A stretch of 64,000 nucleotides of DNA from Coffea arabica (taxonomy: Eukaryota; Streptophyta; Magnoliopsida; Gentianales; Rubiaceae). Positions within the stretch are counted from its first letter, which is position 1, and every line of letters starts with the position of its first letter. Both the position numbers and the translations under genes were made by a program. Positions 25,936 to 36,889 of the stretch are shown piece by piece. The stretch lies in the NCBI RefSeq assembly GCF_036785885.1, contig NC_092320.1:24119557-24183556 (forward strand). The letters are read 5' to 3'. The notes below the pieces were generated by a model. That model was not told the DNA's origin. It did not search any database and worked only from the letters and a program-made list of their open reading frames with translations.

Positions 25936-25978
25936 ATGACGTAACCTTTCGGGTATTCGCCGTGGGACGAGACACGTG
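25936..25978 (-). promoter_or_regulatory. ACGT-core elements upstream of the phytocystatin
   Basis: A perfect G-box CACGTG lies at 25973-25978, and a TGACGTAA-type element lies at about 25938, both 140-180 bp upstream of the start codon. Such ACGT-core sites bind bZIP/bHLH factors (ABA and stress response). An AT-rich TATATA stretch lies farther out near 26009. The function is inferred. Confidence 0.4.
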
Positions 25979-26009
25979 CAATTATCTGCTGGAACGCGAT
26001 GATTATTAT

Positions 26010-27090
26010 ATATTTTTTTATTAGAATATGTTTTATGTGCCCATAAGATATATTTTAGATATTATATTAATTGGAAAAGGTAAATAAATATAAGTGAAAA
26101 TAGGTAAATTAAATAGAAAAAGTATATAAATGTAAAAGAGGGTAATAATTATTACTATGTGTGTATACATGGTGAGTTAGTTGAATTTTAAGTATATAAA
26201 CGAGTAGTCAATAAGCACCTGTTAAAAAAATCTTTTTTATTATTTATGCTATTACTTCCTCATCCTTCCTATTGAGAAATTAATTTGAGAGTATGATATC
26301 CACAAGGAATGATAAAATCTAGTTAACGGGAGCTTTTTTGATCCCGTTTAAGGACCATTTCAACTTGTATATCTCGATGAAAATAATAATGGTTTGGATT
26401 TTAAATTTTTAAAATTGTTGGAACATAAGGGCCAATAACACTTCTTTTTTCCTATCTAATTTTTAAATTAACTTAGGAGTATGATATTCAATAAGAACTG
26501 TAGAATTTCCTTAAATATAATCCAAATAAGATCGTAAAGTTCTTCAATGTTCTTTCAACAATATAACATGGATCAAAGGACCGACTTTTGGACTTGCCTT
26601 GTAGTTAGTTCACCATGAGATAAAATTTCATTTATAGCATTTCTCGAAAAAATAAATACAAGCTCGTGACTTGTGCGTTCCTATTTTTCCAGATTTACTA
26701 ATTTAGTCACCCTATGCGTCCCGATTGGTTTTATTGGTTTTGTGTGAATTCATTTAGGTGGATTTTTTATGGACATAGGCCCTAATTCTTCACCCAAAAT
26801 TCCCAGCTGTGTGTGGACTGGGGAATCTGAGTGGATTTAGATTTAAAACCCTTTACCAAATTCCCTTATATGTTTGAATGAAGTAAAAGAGATGGGTTTG
26901 AAATTCATCATTTAATGGAAGGATTAGTCAGGCTATAACTAATGAATTTTAAAGAATAAATATTGTATGCACTGTTAGTTTATACGCTATCATGATTAGA
27001 TGAATTTCACATATGTAAAATTTTGATTTAAAATTCAAATTTAACAGATGTTGCATCCATCAAAATATGATAGTATACACTGTTAGTGTA
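26010..27090. other. Intergenic sequence, nothing recognised
   Basis: AT-rich sequence between the phytocystatin promoter and the Stowaway MITE. No open frame or element boundary is supported. Confidence 0.5.
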
Positions 27091-27092
27091 TA

Positions 27093-27421
27093 CTCCCTCC
27101 GTCCTACTTTGATAGTCCTGTTTCTTTTTTCACACAGTTTAAGAAAAAGTAGTTAACTTTTTTGGAAAAGTAAATTTAGATTGCTATTTTCCTAAAATAC
27201 TTTCACATTAAATATGGTACAACTTTATAAGAACTTGAATTGATGGTAAAAAAAGAATCAACTCTCATTAAATGGAGTAGGTTTATAGTAACAACTACTT
27301 ACATTGAATAAGAGTATTTCAGGAAAATTAAAATACAACTACATTCTTCAATTGGAAAGTGGATTACGATTTGGGACAGATGAAAAAAGAATACAGAACT
27401 ATTAAAGTGGGACGGAGGGAG
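27093..27421. mobile_element. Stowaway MITE (Tc1/mariner type), 329 bp
   Basis: The element has the classical terminal inverted repeat CTCCCTCCGTCC at the left and GGACGGAGGGAG at the right, and a TA duplication on both sides (27091-27092 and 27422-27423). There is no coding capacity. Confidence 0.9.
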
Positions 27422-27733
27422 TATAAAATTAAACTAATTTTAAATACATTCAATTTAGATGTCATTTCAAAGCCTTCCTATTAATATCTTTCCATCTTTC
27501 ATCTAAGTTGTACGTGTGAATGGGGATAAGATTAGATTGCGGTGACTCTCTGACCATAGTTTTGCCCATCACATTCTTCACTTGCTAGTCTTTTTCCGAT
27601 GACTGAGAAACTCAGACTTTTTCGTTACTAAAGTTGACCTGCGAGAAACCTTCAAAAGCCGGCAACTTTTGAAGGCTCCCGCAGACCTTAATAAACCCAA
27701 ACCCCAAACCCCCCCGAAATTCACTTGCTAGTC

Positions 27734-28090
27734 GCTCTTGCAATTTCCAATCATCGGTAAAATCATTGGAAGATGAAATCACCAAAATTAGGCTGAGATT
27801 TCTTTGAGAACTTCATAAAATATGTGAGATCTTGTGAAAAAAGTGATATTTGCCACAGTGAAGTCACAGCTTTCAATTAAGTAAATTTAAAATCTGATTT
27901 TTGCATTTTTGCTCTTGCAATTTCCAATCATCGGTAAAATCATTGGAAGATGAAATCACCAAAAATAGGCTGAGATTTCTTTGAGAACTTCATAAAATAT
28001 GTGAGATCTTGTGAAAAAAGTGATATTTGCCACAGTGAAGTCACAGCTTTCAATTAAGTAAATTTAAAATCTGATTTTTGCATTTTTGCT
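27734..28090. repeat. Tandem duplication of a 177-bp unit
   Basis: The block starting GCTCTTGCAATTTCC at 27734 recurs at 27911, with about one visible substitution (attagg versus aatagg), and ends near 28087-28090. Its content is not coding. The near identity implies a recent duplication. Confidence 0.95.
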
Positions 28091-28336
28091 CCAATTTGGT
28101 TTTATATTGCAATCCCCCTTGTCATGCTATAATTATTAATCGAACAATATAATTAAAACGTGATTTTTTTTTTGAAAAAAATCATTTCATTTTTAATATA
28201 TATAGGACAAAAAATGCATTATTAGACACGTCATAGAAACAACAGACGCTGATTACCTACACATACTTAAGATCCGTGCAAATAATAAATATTGCATTAT
28301 GAATTCCACTTTATCCCATATAATATCAATCTCTTT

Positions 28337-28526
28337 TTTGGGTCTAACCACCCGGTATCCCTTTCGGACTAATCCGGATTCGGCCCGGAGAGCGCCCGCA
28401 GAGTTTGACTCTTACTCGAGGGTGAAGGCTTGGCCCTGGAGTTATCGCAGGAGCGTAGCGAGGATCGAACCTTGGTCGTCCTACTCGTATTACCAGTCGC
28501 TTACCACTGGCCCCAACTCCTCGGGT
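28337..28526 (-). mobile_element. tRNA-derived SINE with perfect 18-bp target duplication
   Basis: Read on the minus strand, the 190-bp body carries a pol III A box (TGGTAAGCGACTGG, 28506-28493) and B box (GGTTCGATCC, 28471-28462) at tRNA-like spacing. It ends in a short A run next to 28336. It is flanked by the perfect direct repeat TATAATATCAATCTCTTT (28319-28336 and 28527-28544), the mark of target-primed insertion. The body is GC-rich compared with its surroundings. The two overlapping open frames through it are by-products of this composition. I cannot name the family. Confidence 0.8.
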
Positions 28527-28740
28527 TATAATATCAATCTCTTTGAATCCAACGAACTTCTGTGCACGTTTTCTCCTTTCAAATCTATTATTTAATTGTT
28601 TTAGGTCCATACATCAAGTTGCAAATTGATAAAATAGATCTCAACTATTTCAAAATCTGACAAATAAATCAGAACAATTGAGATTTGACAAGAAAAAATC
28701 AATTTGAAAAAAACTCTAACCAACAGCCCCTTGCGTTGTT

Positions 28741-28985
28741 GACCACCACCAAAGATTTTAAGTTTTGATGAGGTGGGAGGTCAAAGGTTCAAACATTGCC
28801 TCCCATTAAGTGGCCTTTATTAAATCCATACCGGTGCGTAATGCGTCCATCTGATCCGATGATGGTTTAGTTCTTATCGATTTCTGTAGGCCTTGTTGGA
28901 CCTCACTCTCCCCTCTCCCCGGATGTAGCTTAGAATAGGAATAGGAGTAGGTCTAGGTTAGGCTAGATATTGCCGTCTGATAAAA
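28741..28985 (+). mobile_element. SINE-like repeat related to 4200-4575
   Basis: It contains a B-box-like GGTTCAAACATTGCC, 'cattaagtggcctttatta', 'ccggtgcgtaatgcg' and a C-rich tail region followed by 'aggaataggagtagg'. The order of blocks matches the repeat at 4350-4575. It ends near an imperfect T/A run at 28987-29000. Confidence 0.45.
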
Positions 28986-29202
28986 TTTTTTTTTAAAAAA
29001 ACTCTAACTAGAAACCCTAGGAGAATAGAAACTCTTAACTAGTGCCCAACCACTAAAAGTACTATTCACAATAAAAAAACCAAAAAGGCCAAAATCTGTA
29101 GAGAAACAACAGCGAAACCAGCGTAAAAGGGTAAACTTGGTATAGGGCCATCAAAATTCCGAACTTGTGGCCGACACATATGAAACAGAGATAACCCCAC
29201 AA

Positions 29203-29934
29203 TAGGGGTGGACAAAATTATCCGCTAACCCGAAAATCCGTCATATCCGATCCGAAAATTAGGATATCCAATTTTTATTATTTGATCGGCTCAAAAGAGG
29301 GTCGAGTATCCACTAACATGCAGGACGGAATAGAGTCACATAATTAAAAACCCGCGGGTACCCGATCCGCCCCGCATATATATATTATTTTTATTTTTAT
29401 ACACACACTATAAAATAATAAATTAGAACTAAATAAGTAATTTTATTGAACAAATTGCATTACAAATATGAGAGACTATAGTTTATTTACAAGATTCATT
29501 TGTAAAGACCATGATCTTATATTTCATAGAAAAAAATTTAATTAATGTGGAACATATATATCAAAAATTGTGCTACTTATTTCAAATTTTTATTGATTTT
29601 TGAATTCTTCTAATTTTTTTCTTTATTTTATATTCTCTTTGTATGCTTGTTTCTTGGTGGGAAACCTTTTTTTAGAAAAAAAAATTATTAAATCTTAGAT
29701 GAATGTGTAAAATATAAAATTAAATTGGTATAAATCATTTTTTTAAAAAAAATTAAATGATAAATCGGGCGGGACGGGTACCCGCTAATCCGACCCTATC
29801 TCAGCGGGTACTCTATAACGGGTACTCGCTGATATTCCGGACGGGTAAGGATCAGAAAATGGCTGACCCGCAAGGTGCGGGTTGGGTCAGCAAAATGGTA
29901 AATAGGACGGGTACTCGATCCGTGCCCACCCCTA
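29203..29934. mobile_element. hAT-type MITE, 732 bp, with 8-bp target duplication
   Basis: The terminal inverted repeats are TAGGGGTGGACA at the left and the complement of TGCCCACCCCTA at the right. GC-rich sub-terminal repeats (CCGATCC, GGGTACCCG, CGGGTACTCG) follow. The element is flanked by CCCCACAA on both sides (29195-29202 and 29935-29942), an 8-bp duplication diagnostic of hAT insertion. It has no transposase. An older interrupted copy is at 8077-10872. Confidence 0.85.
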
Positions 29935-29942
29935 CCCCACAA

Positions 29943-30911
29943 TGAGTTCCATCACACCTAAAAAGACAAATGAGGACAAAACCAATACTCAAATTACAAA
30001 GAAAACTAGTTCTCAGCCCTTGGATATGTAGTTTAGAAGCCAATTATGAGTCAGAGAGTCTTCCGAAAGAAGAATTTATCAGGATTTAGTACCAAACAGT
30101 TTATTCTTCAGTTTATTTATCAGGATTTAGTACCAAATACGATTTAGTTACTTCCAACAACTTCAGTTTATTCTTCATAACTTCAGTTATTTTGCTAGAA
30201 GTACATATAGTGCTTATTCTCCATAATAATAACATTAGACTATCCATTTACTCTATCTTATGGCAAAGATATAGTTGTAAGTGGGAAATTTTTAATTTTG
30301 ATTAGCAATAATAGAAGAAATTTTTAATTTTAATTTCAATATAAAAATGTTTTTAAGAAACATGATACGCATTGTAGGTTTATTGGCACAAGGTAATTAT
30401 ACTAGTTAATGATGAATGATCTCACATCATATGCAATGTGAATTGAAACATTGACAAATTTGGAAAGAAAAGAACAAATTGAGGGATATCGATTACGTAA
30501 AAGAAATCATATAATAAACTTGGTGTATGTCGCTATTTTTACCAAACAAACCATTATTAATGTAGGTTTATGTAAGCACAAGTGAGGGCAAGCCAAAATT
30601 TAAAAGCCATTATTTGGAGTTTTCAATGAAAAATTTTTGGTAGATATTATTAATACACTTCCAACCTGCACACCTCTTGATCGTTTGCTAAATCAAATAT
30701 GGAAAAGATCAAGAAACAAAAAGATAAAGAGTAATAGTATACAGTGATTTAACAACCTCACACACTATACACAATACAAATAATAAATAAGAAGGCAAGA
30801 CACAGAAGATGAAGAGAAAAAAAAAATAAAAACAAAAGAAAAGGAAGCAGTGCTGTCCACAAGCTAGAGAAAGGGAAGCCACCGCGGCTGCTGCTGCTGC
30901 TAGGAAAGATT
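29943..30911. other. Intergenic sequence 3' of the NLR gene
   Basis: AT-rich sequence that presumably includes the NLR 3' UTR near 30700-30911. A short 41-bp imperfect direct repeat ('tttatcaggatttagtacc' at 30075 and 30116) is visible. No gene is supported. Confidence 0.5.
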
Positions 30912-33794
30912 CTATATTTTCTTCTTCTCCACCCACAGGCTGCGGCGTCTCCATTTCCTATCATCTGTATAGAAACCAATGAGAATTTCAGGAATGTGTG
31001 CGATTCTTGTGTAATCTTCACTTTCTTCCTTCTGATTCTCTAACAGTTTCTCTCTCAATTGAGAACTCATCTCAAACAAATTCAGCCGTCGAAGCTGGAT
31101 CAAATGCTGAATACCCATAGGCAACTCCTCCAGTGATGGAAGTTGTTGCAGGAATAGTTTTTGGAGATGAGGCAATGCACCCTCCTCCACTCTCATCCAT
31201 CTCAACCCTTCCATTCTCTTTAAGTGCAACTCCTTCAGCTTTAGGAACCCTCCAGCTTTGAAGCACAATCCTTCTCCCTGGTAAGATCCACAGAAATTAA
31301 TTTCACCCAAATTGGGCAAATGTTGGAGGGATTCAAGCGGATCCTCCTGACCCCTTAACCTGCTCCAGTCCAAATCTATTCTTACCAAGCCGTGAAGATG
31401 AGCTACCCATTGTGGCATCTTTTCTAAGCGGCCATGCAAAATCAGCAGACGAAGAGATTGAAGAAATGAAGAAGAAGAAGAAGAAGAAGAAGAAAGAGAA
31501 GGATGATTTAGATCGATCATCTCATGATCATCACCTTTTCCAATTGAATAAACACTTAATTCCCGAAGACTGGTGAGGTTGGCAAGGGAGGAGCAGAGCT
31601 CCTTTCCATCTTCTCTTCTTAAATTTGCAATACCTAATTCTCTTAATTGGGTCAGCTTTCCTATCTCCTTGATTATTGTGGATCCACTGCTTGTATCTAT
31701 GGTGCCTAATAATTCTAGGGCAAGAAGCCCTCCCATATTCGAGGGAGCTTTAAATCCATGATATCCATAATCATCATCGGAAGAATCAACTAGTTGAGAT
31801 ACTGTGAGAACCCGAAGTTTTTGCAGCTTTAGGATTTCCATGGGTAATTCCCTAACTCTGGTGTTACTCAAATCCAGAAACTCCAAATGTTGAAGCTTCC
31901 CAATGGCTTTCGGGACTCTCTCCACTCTTGTACCATATAGGTTTAGATACCTGAGATGAAACATCTTGAAAATCTCATTTGGTATTTCCTCCTGTGCCCC
32001 TTGACCTCTCAAATCCAAAACTTTTAACATCTTACTACTCCTTGAAACTTCAGAAAACAACATTTTGGATAGTAACGGGTCCGTGGATCCAACAGTAATG
32101 AACGACCGAAGGTGGTCAAAGCAATAATTTGGTCTTTGTTGGTGGTGCTGGGTGTTGTTACTGCTATTACCATGGACTACTAGACGGCGTACCTTCTCTG
32201 ACGGCCATCTCGCCGGCTGTCCAGTAGTTGCTGTGACCAGGTTTTGTTCCCTTGACTTGAGAAGAATAACTTCTCTCAATAGGTCATGAACTCGACAAAA
32301 GTCGGGTGATCCTTCATAAAACACCTTAGTCACTTGAATTAGGCTTCTATTGACGAGTTCACTGAGATAACCCAAGGCTACATCTTCAATACTCATTCCT
32401 ACTCTCCATTCCACAAACCTTTCAGCAATCCACAAATTAATTAGTCTCACGCATCCTATGTCCCAATCCTCTGGGAAGATACTTGTGTACAACAGACATG
32501 TCTTTAGATGCCAAGGCAAATCACTGTAACTAAGAGAGAGTATCTTTTTAACTCTGTCCAGCTTACCAGTGCCTTCTAATTCACCCCCAAGACTGCGTCG
32601 AACCATCTCCCATTCCTCCGTTCTGTTTACATCTTTCAAAGTCAAAAGCCCACTGATTGCGAGAATCGCAAGGGGCAAGCCCTCACATTTACCCAATATA
32701 CCTTTGGCAACATCCATCAAATGGCCAGGGCAATTACCTCCCTTAAAGATCTTGTTACAAAATAGGGCCCACGAATCTTCAAAGGAAAGTGGGTCCATTC
32801 TGTAGACAAAACCCAGAGATTCAATGCAAGAGGCAGAAGCTACATCAGCTTTCCGAGTTGTTAGCATGACACGGTTGCCGCCGTCGCTACTCTCGGGTAG
32901 TGCAAATTTGATGGTATTCCAAAATTCCATGTCCCATACATCATCAAAAACAATTGCATACCTTCCACCTTGTTGAAGAAAATCTTTGATAAATTTTTTC
33001 AGCTCAGTGGTAGTCATAGACTCGATCGATTGTGGGACTGGTTTCTGTCCTTCCTCGTGTAACTGCCGAATCAAGTCTTTCAGGAGGTACTGAAAGTCAC
33101 ATGTTTGAGAGACAGTTACCCAAGCCCGAACAGGGAAATGCCTTCTGACTTCTGGATCCTCATGGACTCTTTTCACCAGGGTAGTTTTGCCAAGTCCTCC
33201 CATACCAACCACTGAAACAACTTTCAGTTGGTAATCATCCCCTTGGAGGAGCTGAGAAATAAGACGTTTCTTGGGCTGGTCAATGCCAACCAATTTAGCT
33301 TCTTCCACAAGCAGCGCATCATCTCTGCTATAGCGCCAGGCTGTGTTGTTCACAGCAGAAAGGGAGTTGGACGCCTGGGCAGAGATACCATATTCGGATC
33401 GGTATCTTTGATGACCTTCAGAAATACTTTTGATTCTGGACTTGATGCTTTGTATTTCGCTAGCAACTCGATGACGAGCTCTCAAATTCTTGATGGAGCT
33501 GAAAATTCTCCGAACAGTGCCGTAGAATCCTGTTGCGCGATGCCGAGCAAAGCGAGCTACAAAGTCATCAAGAATGTCCTCAGTGTCATAAGCAGCATCT
33601 CGCACTTGCTTGATCCATTGTTGGAGCGTGGGTTGAGCATCTTCTTCTCTTGCTTCTGCCTCTCGCAGGAAAGCTCTCATTTGCTCCAACTCATCCATGA
33701 TGAATTGGACCTCTCGCCGAAGCCCTCCCAATAGTCGTCCCTCCTCGTGCAGAAAAGTTGAGAGTTGACGCAGCACAAAAGAGAGAACTGCCAT
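30912..33794 (-). CDS. CC-NB-LRR (CNL) disease resistance protein, RPM1-like
   Basis: CNL proteins are intracellular immune receptors that sense pathogen effectors or altered host proteins and form calcium-permeable resistosomes. This 960-aa protein is encoded in one exon, as is usual for RPM1-type genes. Order of parts: Rx-type coiled coil (1 to about 160) with the EDVID-like stretch YDTEDILDDF (69-78); NB-ARC with P-loop GMGGLGKTT (197-205), RNBS-A around 'FPVRAWVTVSQ' (220-230), kinase-2 IVFDDVW (281-287), RNBS-B LTTRKADVA (311-319), GLPL (372-375), an RNBS-D-like CLLYTSIFPED (433-443) and a VHD variant of MHD (502-504); then leucine-rich repeats from about 555 to 915. A nine-serine run (768-776) interrupts the LRRs, encoded by a (GAA)n tract at about 31467-31495. 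No stops or frameshifts are seen. A short basic tail (RKWRRR) ends the protein. The effector recognised cannot be inferred. Confidence 0.95.
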   Translation of the reverse strand: MAVLSFVLRQLSTFLHEEGRLLGGLRREVQFIMDELEQMRAFLREAEAREEDAQPTLQQWIKQVRDAAYDTEDILDDFVARFARHRATGFYGTVRRIFSSIKNLRARHRVASEIQSIKSRIKSISEGHQRYRSEYGISAQASNSLSAVNNTAWRYSRDDALLVEEAKLVGIDQPKKRLISQLLQGDDYQLKVVSVVGMGGLGKTTLVKRVHEDPEVRRHFPVRAWVTVSQTCDFQYLLKDLIRQLHEEGQKPVPQSIESMTTTELKKFIKDFLQQGGRYAIVFDDVWDMEFWNTIKFALPESSDGGNRVMLTTRKADVASASCIESLGFVYRMDPLSFEDSWALFCNKIFKGGNCPGHLMDVAKGILGKCEGLPLAILAISGLLTLKDVNRTEEWEMVRRSLGGELEGTGKLDRVKKILSLSYSDLPWHLKTCLLYTSIFPEDWDIGCVRLINLWIAERFVEWRVGMSIEDVALGYLSELVNRSLIQVTKVFYEGSPDFCRVHDLLREVILLKSREQNLVTATTGQPARWPSEKVRRLVVHGNSSNNTQHHQQRPNYCFDHLRSFITVGSTDPLLSKMLFSEVSRSSKMLKVLDLRGQGAQEEIPNEIFKMFHLRYLNLYGTRVERVPKAIGKLQHLEFLDLSNTRVRELPMEILKLQKLRVLTVSQLVDSSDDDYGYHGFKAPSNMGGLLALELLGTIDTSSGSTIIKEIGKLTQLRELGIANLRREDGKELCSSLANLTSLRELSVYSIGKGDDHEMIDLNHPSLSSSSSSSSSFLQSLRLLILHGRLEKMPQWVAHLHGLVRIDLDWSRLRGQEDPLESLQHLPNLGEINFCGSYQGEGLCFKAGGFLKLKELHLKRMEGLRWMRVEEGALPHLQKLFLQQLPSLEELPMGIQHLIQLRRLNLFEMSSQLREKLLENQKEESEDYTRIAHIPEILIGFYTDDRKWRRRSLWVEKKKI

Positions 33795-33843
33795 TTTCAG
33801 TCTTTCTTTTTAACCTAAGAATGTCGGGGAAGGCGGCTTCTGG

Positions 33844-33849
33844 TTTATA
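33844..33849 (-). promoter_or_regulatory. TATA box of the NLR gene
   Basis: TATAAA on the minus strand lies 50 bp upstream of the start codon. This would give a very short 5' leader. It is a plausible core promoter, not proven. Confidence 0.4.
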
Positions 33850-33929
33850 GGACAGTCCAGTTGTAGTATCTTGAAAGGAAGAAGGAAGAGTAGGTTATAG
33901 ATTCATAAGCTGATGAACTTTGATGCTAT

Positions 33930-34420
33930 ATGGTGCAGTATTTATCAAAAAGAGAAACCGTGTCAAAAAGAAAAAGAAAGAATTAACCAATTAGAAGAAA
34001 CTAAAGCAAGAAACTTGATGGAAATTGAAGACAGGAAGATAGGCAGCAACGCGAGTTTGAAAGACGAAGCTGCCTTACCTACGTACAATACAGAATCGTT
34101 GAAGCTATTAAGAAGACTGCAAATGGTGGGGTGGTCAGCCAGCCTTCAGGACCTTCTTTCAACTGTGGGTCCTTTGGTCGGATAAAGATAAAAGGAGTGA
34201 CTACCGCAGCATCGTGCTAAAGCAGTGATGTCGAATTATTTAACAAGGGAAGGAATAAAGTTAAAACGCGGCTGGAATGGACATTGTTGATTTCATTGAC
34301 GAAGAAATAAAACTACTACTACAAAGTCTTTTGCACCTTCTGCTGACATATATAACCTCATCCTCCAGTGGAACTAATTTCTGCTCTCTTTTTTTTCCCA
34401 GGAATACGTGATGCAGAGGA
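33930..34420 (-). repeat. NLR-upstream repeat, copy 1
   Basis: The sequence immediately upstream of the NLR contains blocks that recur at 36380-36760 and 36890-37135. Examples are 'ttgaaagacgaagctgcctta', 'gaagctattaagaagactg', 'caggaccttctttcaactgt', 'gaataaagttaaaacg' and 'gacgaagaaataaaac'. A plus-strand open frame here (33913-34185) is not conserved in the other copies and is not called a gene. Confidence 0.65.
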
Positions 34421-36009
34421 AAGTTTTAATTTCTTCTGAGTGGAACAGAAAAAGCAACTCAAGACCGAAGCTCAATTCAGGTTACTGATGAATTCTTTTG
34501 TGAAATCTAGCCGAGAGTAACTGAAACTAGTTAAGAATACAAAATTATACTTGGTAGGCAAGAAGCAGAAAGGCATCCAAAGAGTTAGTATAAATAATCT
34601 TCAAATTTCAGAACACCAGTGCTTGTGCACCAATTAATGCCGAAAAGCAGATTTTAGCACTTTGGCCCTGTTAATGAATTATTGGTAAACCCATGGACTC
34701 GATAATAGTAAACTTTAACGTATGCTTTAAGTACTCCCCTACCTTGTTTCTTTTAACTGAATAATAGATGCATAGATAATTTCAATGCTTATTATTCGAC
34801 TAAATGATGTTGCACTTTATTTGTTCATTTGTTCATTTTTTGTTTTTAGGTCAAATGACGTTGTACTTAAAAAAAAAAAAAAAGAATTTGCGAAATAATA
34901 CGAGTAAATCTTATATACACTTATAGTGTATACATTATCATTTTCCTTTCAACTTTATTTGTTCATAATTTTGTATGCAAAAATTTTGGACAAATATCCT
35001 TTAGGATAATTTGAAAGGTATTTGTCTCAACTCTTGCACAAAGTTAGACAAATCTACTTGAACTACGGTGCGTTTTTACAGAGAATTCTAGTAGTAGAAA
35101 AATGATCTTCTATAACAAACCCTCCCTACTAGACCTTTATAGAGTTGAAATTGAAAATGATCAAGAGTTGTAAACCTTTCACCACTAATTTGTGCATTTG
35201 TGCTGGTCAAAAGGTTACTCAACATCAATGCAAGTGTTTAGACAGTTTATGGATGTTTAAACACCATTTAGACAATTTTTTAGATTTAAAGCTATTTGCT
35301 TGTGTTAATTATGTGATTGCTTCCTCCATTAGAAGAATTTTATATATCCAAAGATTCGTGAAGATGCAGTCTCAGATATCAAGCTTTCAACTTTTTTCTT
35401 TCCCTTTTTTGTTTTGTTTTCTTAATAAACCTTGGACGAAAATGCAATAAGATCATTCAGCTTCCCTTTGCTAGTAAAGCAGCGTTATAAACAAGCATTT
35501 ATTTTGAGATAATTGCCATTTGGAGTCATAAAAGTTTAGAAAAGGAGTTGGAATTTTCAATTTTGCCAGCATGAGTTACTTCAAATGCTCCTTACAAACC
35601 AAATGTAAACTTGGAAGCTTCTTCTGAGATATTGGCTACATATGACAGAAGGGTAAGGAGAGCTTTCTTTCCGAAGACGGTGGTGGATTTGACATAAAGA
35701 GTGTGTGTTTGAGGAATCCAATAGAGAGTGTGGTGATTATTTTCAAGTCCAGTACGGGTTTTGTTTACCGCTGTTGTCTCTGCCTCCTTCCTGGAGTGGT
35801 GCCAAACATATGTTATTCATTTCCAGTATTCTGCCAGACACAGTAGGCAGAAAAATGTTTTGTAATAAATTGAAGCTGCCAAATCGTCGTCGCATTCGAA
35901 TCCGCCACTTGAGTTAAGAAATTGAAATTCAGTAGTAAAGATAACTATTGTAGAGTCATAATTTGGATTCGGATATGATAAGGTGCATTACACGAGCTAT
36001 AGGAGGAAA
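34421..36009. other. Intergenic sequence, nothing recognised
   Basis: Short open frames at 35145-35450 and 35705-35917 show no family that I recognise. No RNA gene or element ends were found. Confidence 0.45.
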
Positions 36010-36039
36010 TTCTACGACGTGGTATACCACATCGTAGAA
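36010..36039. repeat. 30-bp near-perfect palindrome
   Basis: TTCTACGACGTGG, TATA and CCACATCGTAGAA form a 30-bp palindrome with one mismatched pair. It contains an ACGTGG core and a GTATAC centre. Confidence 0.9.
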
Positions 36040-36379
36040 ACAAGAGTGAGTGTAACCAAAAAATAAAAATAATAAAAAGGAAAAAACTCGTGTGGTAGAT
36101 GATCCCCTTGAGCTATTTGAATACTGTATTCCGGAAAAGCAAGTTTGAGGACAAATGAAGAAACAGAGGCACAAAGTTTTCCTAGTGATCAATAACACTG
36201 CTGGTTCCTAGATGCAGCTTAAGAAAGGAGACAGAGAGACAATATGTCATTTTTGTACGGTAACATATTAGTACAAAAGAATTGTCAAAGCCGGGTGAAA
36301 AAGCAGAGGACGAAATACGAGGAAAATTCTCACTCGCAACGAAGAAACTGCAGCAAAAAAAAGGGAGTGGAGCCATGGA

Positions 36380-36760
36380 AGTAAGTCAAAAAGAAAAGAA
36401 AAAAGTAATCAATTACAAGAAACTAGGCCTCTTTTGGATTGTATTTCGCGTCGTTTTTCATGGAAAAATTACTGTAGCGATCTGATATATATGAGAAAAA
36501 AAGATAATAAGAAAATGTGATCATGAAAAACGACTCCAAACAGCAAGAGAGATGGTGGACATTGAATTGAATAGAAAGGAGACAGACAGCAGCGCGATTT
36601 TGAAAGGCGAAGCTACTTACTTTACCCGCTACACTACAAAATCACGGAAATTATTAAGCAGTTGGTGGGGCGTATGCGTTCACTCTTCAGTCTTCCATAA
36701 AGTAAAGGGGGGTGGCTACCAGCGTACTGCACCATCGTTCAAAAGCAATCGACGTCTAAA
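36380..36760 (-). repeat. NLR-upstream repeat, copy 2 (interrupted by a small MITE)
   Basis: It matches copy 1 in 'gtcaaaaagaaaa', 'caattacaagaaact', 'cagcgcgattttgaaaggcgaagct' and 'aaattattaagcag'. The match is broken at 36426-36545 by a small inverted-repeat element. Confidence 0.55.
36426..36545. mobile_element. Small MITE, about 120 bp (hAT-like)
   Basis: The left end 'cctcttttggattg' with 'gtcgtttttcatg' inside is mirrored at the right by 'catgaaaaacgac' and 'tccaaacag'. The inverted ends resemble the common GCCTGTTTGGATTG-type MITEs of dicots. It sits inside NLR-upstream repeat copy 2. Confidence 0.5.
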
Positions 36761-36889
36761 CTTAAAAAATGTATGGAAACTTCACCGTTATATATTCCGA
36801 TCAAGAACATAGACTACAAATAATTGCAGTCGAAGATCGTTCTTTTCCTAAACTGTTAAAGATGAATTCTGGGAAGTGAGTGAGGAGCT

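Noticed and set aside
28462..28506. tRNA gene suspected from the A and B boxes
   Set aside because: No cloverleaf with acceptor stem and anticodon arm could be drawn. The A tail and target duplication identify a SINE.
28299..28610. Two antiparallel open frames of about 90-100 aa
   Set aside because: They coincide with the GC-rich SINE body and its target duplications.
33228..33734. 168-aa plus-strand frame
   Set aside because: It is antisense to the NLR coiled-coil/NB-ARC region and is a shadow frame.
33913..34185. 90-aa plus-strand frame upstream of the NLR
   Set aside because: It lies in a repeated upstream block whose other copies do not keep the frame.
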